NCBI GenBank assembly: GCA_902766525.1
Contig: CACXDX010000034.1
Location: 1-5,174, forward strand
DNA: 5,174 nt
Origin: an uncultured Bacillota bacterium
GTDB lineage: Bacteria > Bacillota > Dehalobacteriia > UBA7702
Direction: 5' to 3'
Of the stretch, positions 1-5,174 are shown one piece after another. Every line of letters starts with the position of its first letter. The stretch's first letter is position 1. A program made the translations under genes and the position numbers. The notes beneath the pieces were generated by a model that ran no database searches, was not told the origin of the DNA, and worked only from the letters and a program-made list of their open reading frames with translations.

Positions 1-71
1 CTTTGTATCTTATCGGGTTGATCTCAGAAATGTTGTTTTTATGGTAAAATTATGTCTTCCCTCTGTTACTA

Positions 72-99
72 ATTATATGGATTTATAGGACTTTGTCAA
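72..99 (-). promoter_or_regulatory. Consensus sigma-A promoter for a gene beyond the left edge
   Basis: On the minus strand the -35 hexamer TTGACA (99-94) and the -10 hexamer TATAAT (77-72) both match the sigma-A/sigma-70 consensus in all six positions, with a 16-bp spacer. It lies just past the terminator of the isomerase gene, so it should start a new transcript near position 65 that leaves the window. The remaining 65 bases hold a purine-rich AGAGGG stretch but no ATG after it on this strand, so the start codon is probably outside and the leader would be at least about 65 nt. The match is seen directly; activity is inferred. Confidence 0.72.
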
Positions 100-123
100 T
101 CGACGCTCACAATATAATCCTTT

Positions 124-165
124 ATAAAGAAAGAATACCGCGGAAACGAAATGTTTCCGCGGTAT
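124..165 (-). terminator. Intrinsic terminator after the isomerase gene
   Basis: Positions 135-147 and 153-165 are perfect inverted repeats (13 bp, five of the central pairs a CCGCG block) around the 5-nt loop 148-152. Read on the minus strand, the stem is followed at 134-126 by TCTTTCTTT, a T-rich though interrupted tail. The stem begins 18 bases after the TAA of the upstream gene. These are the features of a factor-independent terminator ending the isomerase transcript. The plus-strand flank is less T-rich, so activity in that direction is less likely. Confidence 0.85.
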
Positions 166-183
166 AGTTGTCATTTCTATTCC

Positions 184-1149
184 TTAAAACAATCCGGGCA
201 GCGTCGCTTTCTGTTCTTTCAGAAAACCGCTGTGCTGTTTGTTGTCATCGGTAATAAATTCACAGGTCAGATATTCCGGATCGATCCTGCGGATGAGGTC
301 TTCCACGCCGGGACAGGTAAAGGGACGGTGACCGTCAACCGCAAAAGCGTGGGAAAACATCTGCATCCGGCGTTCTTCCAGCGTCGCGCCCATCTTCGGC
401 GGGTTTGCCATGGTCTTTTTGCAGTATTCCCCGGTCAGTGATTGATTGAGATGCATGCCCCGAATATGGCGGCAGAGTTCTCCGTGTCTGTCGAGCTGTT
501 GATGGATATACGCAAGACCTTCCTCCTGCGTCTTCAAATCGAGATTGGTATGGAGAAGATGACCGGTATCCAGCATGATCCCGATATTGTCATATTCGAT
601 TTTTTCCAGCAGACGCGCCGTCACCTCAGGCTCCGTCATCGTCAGTCCGGGCTGCCAGAGGTTTTCCAGCATCAGCGCCACGGAACCGTCCTCATCGGCC
701 AACACTTCATTTAAGATCTCCGCCGTTGCGTCAACGACTTCCGCGGAACCATGCCGGTATTTCAGCGTGAAGGATTCCTCGATCCGGGCATCGGAGACGT
801 GAAAGACCGCGTATTCCGCGCCGTAACGGTGAGCCAGCTCCATATCTTTTTTAAAGTGATCCACGATCGCGCCACGTTCCCTGCCGCCGAAATAGCGAAC
901 GATATTTTCCTCATTATCCAGTTCTTTCAAAACGGCTTCCCGATCGCCGCGCCAAAAATCAAACCAATAAGGATAATAGCTCATATGGAAACCGATGACG
1001 CGTTCTTTGGGAATGATGCTCTTTTCATCTTCGCCGAAATACATCAATTCCACTCCGTCAAAGCCGTCGATCAGCGCCAGCATATCTTCGGTCGTTTCAA
1101 AGCGTTCAAGATCATCCCAGCTCGTGGTCATATTCACCATTTTTTTCAT
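184..1149 (-). CDS. TIM-barrel sugar-phosphate isomerase/epimerase-like protein (AP endonuclease 2 superfamily)
   Basis: A 321-residue cytosolic protein with the pattern of the xylose isomerase-like TIM barrel (AP_endonuc_2) superfamily, whose members bind one or two divalent metals and act as sugar isomerases or epimerases, or as endonuclease IV. Strand-end motifs follow in order: GVEL (E34), GFHMS (H55), FHVS (H117), LMLEN (E162), MLDTGH (D194, H197), GMHLN (H233) and LTCEF (E297). E162, D194/H197, H233 and E297 fit the usual metal-binding and catalytic positions. It is somewhat longer than typical 260-280-residue isomerases; a WFDFWRGDRE segment near residues 62-71 and a long loop around 236-275 account for part of this. 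I chose the ATG at 1149 because AGAGGG (1164-1159) lies 9 nt upstream; an in-frame TTG at 1170 would put that site inside the gene. It has its own promoter, separate from the ior operon. The true substrate is unknown; a DNA-repair role cannot be excluded but looks less likely. Confidence 0.85.
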   Translation of the reverse strand: MKKMVNMTTSWDDLERFETTEDMLALIDGFDGVELMYFGEDEKSIIPKERVIGFHMSYYPYWFDFWRGDREAVLKELDNEENIVRYFGGRERGAIVDHFKKDMELAHRYGAEYAVFHVSDARIEESFTLKYRHGSAEVVDATAEILNEVLADEDGSVALMLENLWQPGLTMTEPEVTARLLEKIEYDNIGIMLDTGHLLHTNLDLKTQEEGLAYIHQQLDRHGELCRHIRGMHLNQSLTGEYCKKTMANPPKMGATLEERRMQMFSHAFAVDGHRPFTCPGVEDLIRRIDPEYLTCEFITDDNKQHSGFLKEQKATLPGLF

Positions 1150-1158
1150 CTTGTTTTT

Positions 1159-1164
1159 CCCTCT
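1159..1164 (-). promoter_or_regulatory. Ribosome binding site that fixes the isomerase start
   Basis: AGAGGG on the minus strand ends 9 nt before the ATG at 1149. It decides between this ATG and the upstream in-frame TTG at 1170, which has no purine-rich site at a suitable distance. Confidence 0.7.
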
Positions 1165-1187
1165 TTTCAATGCTTATAAATGATAAA

Positions 1188-1231
1188 TGCGCACGAAACA
1201 AAAGGGTTATTCCCTTTGTTTTTCGCGCGCA
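1188..1231 (-). promoter_or_regulatory. Long imperfect hairpin in the leader of the isomerase gene; possible terminator, attenuator or operator
   Basis: On the minus strand 1231-1224 (TGCGCGCG), 1221-1218 (AAAC) and 1217-1212 (AAAGGG) can pair with 1195-1188, 1199-1196 and 1206-1201 around the loop AATAA (1211-1207). This gives 18 pairs including one G-U, with a 2-nt bulge on the 5' side and a 1-nt bulge on the 3' side. The downstream flank TTTATCATTT is only weakly U-rich. The hairpin lies after paaK and could end the ior operon transcript. It also lies a few nucleotides after the predicted start site of the promoter at 1244-1272, so it would form the 5' end of the isomerase mRNA. There it could attenuate or stabilise the mRNA, or act as DNA as an operator. 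The structure is visible; its role is not. Confidence 0.6.
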
Positions 1232-1243
1232 TATCTTGATATA

Positions 1244-1272
1244 AAAATACCTTATTTCGCCGAAAAAGTCAA
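1244..1272 (-). promoter_or_regulatory. Sigma-A promoter for the isomerase gene
   Basis: The -35 box TTGACT (1272-1267, 5 of 6) and the -10 box TATTTT (1249-1244, 4 of 6) are separated by exactly 17 bp on the minus strand, between the stop of the PaaK gene and the isomerase gene. The predicted start is near 1237, giving a leader of about 88 nt. A short perfect inverted repeat, ATATC-TT-GATAT (1231-1242), covers the predicted start site and could be a regulator site or chance in AT-rich DNA. The promoter means the isomerase can be expressed independently of the ior operon. Confidence 0.6.
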
Positions 1273-1298
1273 GTATAAATTGGACGCGTATTCAAAAA

Positions 1299-2546
1299 TC
1301 AAACAAAACGATTATCGAAGATCCTTTTGGATTTCTTTTCACTGCGGGGCAGTACGCCGATGTCCACGGCTTCAGGCTCAACGGTAACGTTGATCCTCGT
1401 TTTAAAGAGGGAAACGAGCCGTTTTTCCAGCGCTCTCTTTTCATTTTCGCCTTCAAGTTCCGTTTCCACCCGAACCTTGATATGATCTTTGCCGTCGATA
1501 TGATCGATATTCACCTGATATTCACTGGAAGCGTCCTCCAATTCCTTGAGCAGATCCTCGATTTGACCGGGGAAGATATTAACACCCTTCACCTTCACCA
1601 TATCATCGGTACGGCCGAGGATAACATCGATCCGGGGATAGCTGCGCCCGCAGGGACAGGGTTCATCTTCGGGGATGATCCGCGTCAGATCGTGAGTACG
1701 GTAACGAATGAGCGGAGCTCCTTCTTTTTCCAGAGTGGTAATAACCAATTCCCCCAATTCCCCGTCGGGAAGGACCTCCATGGTCTTGGGATCGATAACT
1801 TCAAAATAGAGATAATCGTCAAAATAGTGCATCCCCGTCTCGTATTTACAGTTGATGCCGATGCCGGGGCCGTAAATTTCGGTCAGACCGTAGATATCAT
1901 AAAGTTCAATACCCAGTTCGGAGGCGATGCGCTGACGCATTTTTTCGCCCCAGCGTTCCGATCCGATCACGCCTTTTTTCAGTTTGATTTTATCCTTCAA
2001 ACCTCGCTTGGCGATTTCCTCGGCCAAAAGCAACGCATAGGAGGAAGTGGAGCAGAGCACCGTGGATCCGATATCCTCCATAAAACGCAATTGTTTTTCC
2101 GTATTGCCGGGGCCCATCGGCACCGCCATGGCGCCAAGCAGTTCGGCGCCGAGCTGAAAACCGATACCGGCGGTCCAGAGTCCGTAGCCCGGGGTGATCT
2201 GAATGCGGTCTTCCTGTGTGATTCCGGCGATTTCATAACAGCGCTTGAAGAGGATCGCCCAATCATCAACATCTTTCTGAGTATAGGGAATGATCACCGG
2301 CGTCCCCGTCGTGCCGCTGGAAGAATGGATGCGGACGACTTCTTCTTCGGAAACAACGGATAAACCGAGGGGATAAGCATCCCGGAGGTCGGCTTTTTCC
2401 GAAAAGGGCAGTGTTTCAAAGGCTTCCCGGGAAGTGATGGCGTCAATATCGATATTTCCCAATTTACCGGCATAAAAACCGTTGCTGTCAGCAATGCGGT
2501 GCAGCTGCTTTCTGATTTTCGCCAACTGTTGTTCAGATAATTTCAT
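1299..2546 (-). CDS. paaK: Phenylacetate-CoA ligase family (aryl-acetate AMP-forming CoA ligase)
   Basis: A 415-residue cytosolic adenylate-forming enzyme that activates phenylacetate or a related aryl acid with ATP and CoA to give the aryl-acetyl-CoA, AMP and PPi. Motifs in order are the phosphate loop SSSGTTGTP (75-83), YGLTE (219-223), RYRTHD (281-286), CPCGR (297-301), the hinge-side GRTDDM (311-316), GVNIFP (321-326), and a C-terminal domain ending KKSKRIFDNR whose lysine near 405-407 fits the usual catalytic position. The length is near the family norm (about 430). C233, H240, C297 and C299 could form a structural zinc site (inference). The gene follows iorB after 6 nt with only a weak AAGAG site, so translation is probably coupled. 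Its place behind iorAB suggests that its substrate is the product of IOR: indoleacetate, phenylacetate or 4-hydroxyphenylacetate. It may run backwards to release arylacetate, or forwards to salvage it. Family assignment is firm; exact substrate is not. Confidence 0.93.
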   Translation of the reverse strand: MKLSEQQLAKIRKQLHRIADSNGFYAGKLGNIDIDAITSREAFETLPFSEKADLRDAYPLGLSVVSEEEVVRIHSSSGTTGTPVIIPYTQKDVDDWAILFKRCYEIAGITQEDRIQITPGYGLWTAGIGFQLGAELLGAMAVPMGPGNTEKQLRFMEDIGSTVLCSTSSYALLLAEEIAKRGLKDKIKLKKGVIGSERWGEKMRQRIASELGIELYDIYGLTEIYGPGIGINCKYETGMHYFDDYLYFEVIDPKTMEVLPDGELGELVITTLEKEGAPLIRYRTHDLTRIIPEDEPCPCGRSYPRIDVILGRTDDMVKVKGVNIFPGQIEDLLKELEDASSEYQVNIDHIDGKDHIKVRVETELEGENEKRALEKRLVSLFKTRINVTVEPEAVDIGVLPRSEKKSKRIFDNRFV

Positions 2547-2552
2547 GATCTC

Positions 2553-3143
2553 TTATTTCTCTCTTCCGATGGTTTCGGCTCCCATGTTCAGAGCCTTTTC
2601 GTTCACGGCCAAAAGAGCCGGTTTGATTTTCTTCTTCAGGGCATGATGCATCTCTTCCCGATCGATCCCCATCACGCCGCTTTCGGCCAGGGCGCCCAAA
2701 AGCGCCACATTAACAACGCGGGAACTGCCGCAGGCGGCGATGATTTCCGCGGTATCGAGAACGACGAGACGCGAGACGACGGAGCGCAGATGATCCAAAA
2801 TGGCCTTGCCGTCGTAAGCCGATCCGGACAGGGACGCTGTGATCGGGACGACCTCATCGGGACAGACGATCACCGTGCCGTCCTCTTTCAAAAAGTTCAG
2901 ATTGCGCAGGACCTCGCCCGGTTCGAAACCGAGGATCACATCGGCTCCCTTGGCGGGTATCAGCGGCGAAGGAACGTATTCTCCGATTCTCACATGGCTG
3001 ACGACACTGCCGCCGCGCTGAGCCATGCCGATCGTCTCGGCGGTGCGGGCAAAAAGCCCTTTTTCCATGGCGGCGGAAGCCATAATGCGGGAAGCAAGCA
3101 CGGTTCCCTGACCGCCGACGCCGCAAAGCAAACAACTTTTCAT
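2553..3143 (-). CDS. iorB: Indolepyruvate:ferredoxin oxidoreductase, beta subunit
   Basis: A 196-residue protein matching the small subunit of IOR, equivalent to the gamma (POR/KOR gamma, catalytic) domain of other 2-oxoacid:ferredoxin oxidoreductases. It works in the cytosol with IorA in oxidative decarboxylation of aryl pyruvates. Visible hallmarks are the N-terminal GVGGQGT loop (residues 8-14), followed by the GMAQRGGSVVSHVRIG segment (39-54) and GADVILGFEPGE, all characteristic of this domain. The length is normal for the family. I place the start at the ATG at 3143, where the GVGGQG motif begins 7 residues in as expected. The open frame extends further upstream only within iorA coding sequence. 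That ATG overlaps the iorA stop as ATGA (3143-3140), with a G-rich stretch at about 3157-3152 serving as ribosome site, so the subunits are probably made by coupled translation in equal amounts. The protein carries no ferredoxin cluster motif of its own. Confidence 0.95.
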   Translation of the reverse strand: MKSCLLCGVGGQGTVLASRIMASAAMEKGLFARTAETIGMAQRGGSVVSHVRIGEYVPSPLIPAKGADVILGFEPGEVLRNLNFLKEDGTVIVCPDEVVPITASLSGSAYDGKAILDHLRSVVSRLVVLDTAEIIAACGSSRVVNVALLGALAESGVMGIDREEMHHALKKKIKPALLAVNEKALNMGAETIGREK

Positions 3144-4912
3144 GAAGGAGCGCCCCCTTTGCCGATACAATCTTTGGGACAGATGCTTTGACACAGACCG
3201 CAGCCGATACAGAGCTTCGGATTGATCGATGTTTTTTCTTCTCCTTTGATCAGCGCGGGGCATCCCAATTCACGAATACATTTAAAGCAGCCGCTGCAGC
3301 GGTCTTCATCAACGGTGAGAAAAGCGTCATGCTTTTCCAGAGCGATACAGGGAGAGCGGAAAATAATGGCCCGCACCCCTCTTTCATCAGCCGCTTCTTT
3401 CACTGTCGCCACGGCTTTTTCCAAATCAAAAGGATCAACGTGACGGATAAAGGTCAGGCCGCAGCCTTTCAATATCGCTCCGATATCAACGACTTCGGTC
3501 TCTTCCCGCATCACGGTCATGCCGATACCGGGATGAGGCTGATGGCCGGTCATGGCCGTCGTGCGGTTATCGAGGATCACCAGGATCAGATCCGCCTTAT
3601 TATAGACGGCGTTGATCACTCCGGTAATACCGGAAGCAAAAAAGGTGGAGTCTCCGATAAAGGCAAACTGTTGAGCTTCTTGATCCGCGTGGTAAAGCCC
3701 CTGAGCCACTGTGATGCCGGCGCCCATGCAAAGGCAGGTATCCACCATATCGAGGGGCATGGCGTTGCCGAGGGTATAACAGCCGATATCGCCGCAAAAG
3801 ACCGCTTTTTTCCCCTTCATCGCCTTTTTAACGGCATAGAAGGAGGCGCGGTGGGGACAACCGGCACACAAAACCGGAGGGCGGGGCGGCAGCTTCGGCG
3901 CGTCGAGCGAAGAACCTTTTTCCGCTTCGTTGAGACCGAGAACGGCGGAAACGATATCACAGCTCAATTCACCGGCAACGGGAACACAGCCGTTTCTTTT
4001 CCCGAAAATCTCGATCTCGGGCCGAAGGTAAATCAAACTGTCCTCAATCACGGGATCCAACTCTTCAAAGACATAAGCTTTTTGAACGCTGTTTAAAAAC
4101 GATTTGCCCTTTTCCTCTGGGAAAGGATAGGGCGTCGCGACCTTGAAAACGGTATACCGATCTTCTTTCCCGGCGATGGCATCCATAACATAGGCAAAGC
4201 TCACGCCGCCGCAGGCGATGCCGACAGGGCCGCTGCCGATGATTTCATTCTTTTCAAAGCGGGAAAATTCCGCGGCATATTTCTCTTCCGCCGCGAAAAT
4301 ACGTTTTTTCGCCATATAGGAAAGACGGGGGAAAATGACCCAGCGGGGATCCTTTTCAAATCCGTCGGCCTTTTGAGGAGGATGAACTTCCGGCACATCG
4401 AGGGAAGCACAGGAATGACAGACTCTGGTTGTGGAACGTAAGATAACCGGAACCCCTTCTCTTTCGGAGAAAGCGAAGGCATCCTGTATCAGCTGAAAGG
4501 CTTCTTCCGGAGAAGAGCAATCAAAAACGGGGATCTTGGCGTATCGGCCGAAATGGCGCGTATCCTGTTCGGTTTGAGATGAGATCGGGCCGGGATCATC
4601 GGCAACGTAAACGACCATCCCGCCTTTTACGCCGATATAATTGACGCACATCAGCGGATCGGAAGCCACGTTGAGTCCCACCTGTTTCATCGTCACAAGA
4701 CTCCTCACGCCGGCGTAGGCGGCGCCGGCAGCCACTTCCAGACCGGCTTTTTCATTTACGGACCATTCCACATGGATATGACCGGGATTCCGTTTGGCAA
4801 TGGTCTCCAGAACTTCGGTAGAAGGCGTCCCCGGATACCCCGAAACAACTTGTACCCCGGCGGCGATGGCTCCCATGGCCACCGCTTCATTGCCCATCAG
4901 CAATTCAACCAT
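3140..4912 (-). CDS. iorA: Indolepyruvate:ferredoxin oxidoreductase, alpha subunit (thiamine diphosphate and 4Fe-4S)
   Basis: The 590-residue large subunit of IOR, which with IorB converts aryl pyruvate, CoA and oxidised ferredoxin to aryl-acetyl-CoA, CO2 and reduced ferredoxin, reversibly. Domains in order: pyrimidine-binding domain from residue 1 with the MGNEAVAMGA start, SGYPGTPS (24-31) and NEKAG (E54, the expected thiamine-activating Glu); a middle transketolase C-like region (about 225-325); a TPP-binding domain with CAGCPHR (349-355), GDIGCYTLG (374-382), GDS (420-422), DN (448-449) and TGHQPHPG; and a C-terminal ferredoxin domain. The first cluster set is C539, C542, C545, C551-P and the second is C568, C571, C574, C578-P, supporting two 4Fe-4S clusters; C582 is an extra cysteine. 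Length is normal. The ATG at 4912 is preferred over an in-frame TTG at 4945 because AGGGAGGT (4923-4916) precedes it and the protein then begins as family members do. It heads the operon iorA-iorB-paaK, from the promoter at 4967-4995. Pyruvate is an unlikely substrate given the two-subunit IOR architecture. Confidence 0.96.
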   Translation of the reverse strand: MVELLMGNEAVAMGAIAAGVQVVSGYPGTPSTEVLETIAKRNPGHIHVEWSVNEKAGLEVAAGAAYAGVRSLVTMKQVGLNVASDPLMCVNYIGVKGGMVVYVADDPGPISSQTEQDTRHFGRYAKIPVFDCSSPEEAFQLIQDAFAFSEREGVPVILRSTTRVCHSCASLDVPEVHPPQKADGFEKDPRWVIFPRLSYMAKKRIFAAEEKYAAEFSRFEKNEIIGSGPVGIACGGVSFAYVMDAIAGKEDRYTVFKVATPYPFPEEKGKSFLNSVQKAYVFEELDPVIEDSLIYLRPEIEIFGKRNGCVPVAGELSCDIVSAVLGLNEAEKGSSLDAPKLPPRPPVLCAGCPHRASFYAVKKAMKGKKAVFCGDIGCYTLGNAMPLDMVDTCLCMGAGITVAQGLYHADQEAQQFAFIGDSTFFASGITGVINAVYNKADLILVILDNRTTAMTGHQPHPGIGMTVMREETEVVDIGAILKGCGLTFIRHVDPFDLEKAVATVKEAADERGVRAIIFRSPCIALEKHDAFLTVDEDRCSGCFKCIRELGCPALIKGEEKTSINPKLCIGCGLCQSICPKDCIGKGGAPS

Positions 4913-4915
4913 AAT

Positions 4916-4923
4916 ACCTCCCT
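4916..4923 (-). promoter_or_regulatory. Strong ribosome binding site of iorA
   Basis: AGGGAGGT on the minus strand lies only 3-4 nt before the ATG at 4912. The match to the anti-Shine-Dalgarno sequence is very good, but the spacing is shorter than the common 5-9 nt. It falls inside the frame that would begin with TTG at 4945, which argues against that longer start. Confidence 0.75.
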
Positions 4924-4966
4924 GAGATATCAAAACATCTTGCAAAATAAAATGAATTTACCCTAT

Positions 4967-4995
4967 ATTCTACCATTCACGGAATATGATGTCAA
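4967..4995 (-). promoter_or_regulatory. Promoter of the iorA-iorB-paaK operon
   Basis: On the minus strand TTGACA (4995-4990, 6 of 6) and TAGAAT (4972-4967, 5 of 6) are separated by 17 bp. The predicted start near 4960 gives a leader of about 48 nt before the ATG. Upstream, 5008-5047 is almost pure A/T, which could act as an UP element and also serves as the U-tract of the preceding terminator. No clear operator palindrome, riboswitch or T-box is visible in the short leader, so the sequence suggests strong, possibly constitutive expression. Confidence 0.8.
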
Positions 4996-5035
4996 AGGAT
5001 TTATCGTATCATCAAAATATTTTATTTTTTTATTA

Positions 5036-5077
5036 TAAAAAAATAAACCGTAAAGCGTGATACTTTACGGCTTTTTT
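5036..5077 (-). terminator. Intrinsic terminator, possibly bidirectional
   Basis: CCGTAAAG (5048-5055) and CTTTACGG (5063-5070) form a perfect 8-bp stem with a 7-nt loop. On the minus strand it is followed by TTTATTTTTTT (5047-5037), ending the gene at 5077-5174, whose stop codon lies 6 bases before the stem. On the plus strand the stem is followed by C and six Ts (5072-5077), so it could also stop transcripts coming from the left. Confidence 0.88.
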
Positions 5078-5174
5078 CAAAGAGCCAGCTCTTCCTCTTT
5101 CACTCTCTTATCTTCCAAAACTTCATAGAGCGTATCCGCCTCATTGGCGCGTACCGTCTCTCTCAATTCCGCCA
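5077..5174 (-). CDS. C-terminal end of an unidentified protein (partial)
   Basis: An open frame enters from the right edge on the minus strand and gives 31 residues before TGA at 5079-5077. The other two minus-strand frames contain stops here, and a terminator follows 6 bases later, which supports this as the true end of a gene. The peptide is highly charged and probably helical (AELRETVRANEADTLYEVL, then a Lys/Glu-rich tail ending KEEELAL). The spacing of Leu, Glu-Ala and Val-Leu followed by an acidic tail loosely recalls the C-terminal helix of trigger factor, but that is only a weak pattern impression. The function cannot be assigned from this fragment. It is in the same orientation as the ior operon but separated from it by a terminator and promoter, so it is probably not part of that operon. 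Confidence 0.75.
   Translation of the reverse strand, partial: AELRETVRANEADTLYEVLEDKRVKEEELAL

Noticed and set aside
93..118. Possible plus-strand promoter TTGTCA ... TATAAT
   Set aside because: The spacer is only 14 bp, too short for sigma-A, and no plus-strand gene follows. The same bases form the much better minus-strand promoter.
751..1179. Plus-strand open frame of 142 codons opposite the isomerase
   Set aside because: Antisense to a gene with conserved metal-site motifs; the composition mirrors the opposite codons.
1187..1387. Plus-strand open frame of 66 codons across the paaK-isomerase gap
   Set aside because: It runs through the hairpin and promoter and into antisense of the paaK 3' end; no ribosome site or family pattern.
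1482..2363. Long plus-strand open frame (293 codons) opposite the PaaK gene
   Set aside because: Antisense shadow of a well-supported ligase gene; no recognisable domain and no plus-strand promoter.
3144..3263. Longer iorB start at 3263 giving 40 extra residues
   Set aside because: The extension lies inside iorA coding sequence for the ferredoxin domain, and the GVGGQG loop is expected close to the N-terminus. The ATGA overlap start at 3143 is far better.
3176..3299. Cluster spacing and the extra cysteine C582 in the IorA ferredoxin domain as an anomaly
   Set aside because: The two CX2CX2C...CP sets fit ordinary IorA proteins, including the longer gap before the fourth cysteine of the first set. 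One extra cysteine is not strong evidence for a third cluster.
3188..4096. Long plus-strand open frame (302 codons) opposite iorA
   Set aside because: It lies entirely antisense to a clear iorA with intact TPP and ferredoxin motifs; its translation shows no family pattern and no good ribosome site precedes it. It is a coding shadow.
4913..4960. Riboswitch or T-box in the ior leader
   Set aside because: The leader is only about 48 nt and has no evident stem, specifier loop or terminator/antiterminator pair.

Overview
The window looks like chromosome of an anaerobic, low-to-moderate GC bacterium, most likely Bacillota (Clostridia or a relative). The evidence is ferredoxin-dependent 2-oxoacid metabolism, purine-rich Shine-Dalgarno sites, AT-rich intergenic DNA with near-consensus sigma-A promoters, and hairpin/T-rich terminators. 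This placement is an inference; there is no rRNA or marker gene to confirm it. Every supportable gene lies on the minus strand, so transcription runs from right to left.

Reading in that direction, the window opens with the last 31 codons of an unidentified gene (5077-5174), closed by a strong hairpin terminator (5048-5070). A near-perfect promoter (TTGACA-17-TAGAAT, 4967-4995) then starts a three-gene operon: iorA (3140-4912), iorB (2553-3143, ATGA overlap with iorA) and a phenylacetate-CoA ligase of the PaaK family (1299-2546, 6 nt after iorB). A 149-bp gap follows. It holds a second promoter (TTGACT-17-TATTTT, 1244-1272) and a long hairpin (1188-1231) that would sit at the very 5' end of the next transcript. 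Next is a TIM-barrel sugar-phosphate isomerase/epimerase-like protein of unknown substrate (184-1149), ended by a 13-bp-stem terminator (135-165). At the left edge a fully consensus promoter (TTGACA-16-TATAAT, 72-99) fires out of the window towards a gene that is not included.

Functionally, IorA and IorB form the two-subunit indolepyruvate:ferredoxin oxidoreductase, which converts aryl pyruvates (made by transamination of Trp, Phe or Tyr) to aryl-acetyl-CoA, CO2 and reduced ferredoxin, or runs in reverse. The co-transcribed ligase interconverts arylacetate and arylacetyl-CoA. Together they form a short module linking aromatic amino acids to arylacetates such as phenylacetate or indoleacetate. 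The direction (fermentative degradation or salvage of aryl acids for biosynthesis) cannot be decided from the sequence. The isomerase has its own promoter and no evident metabolic link to the operon. I found no tRNA, rRNA, CRISPR array, insertion sequence or phage gene, and no clearly new multi-gene system. The most open items are the leader hairpin and the uncharacterised TIM-barrel protein.
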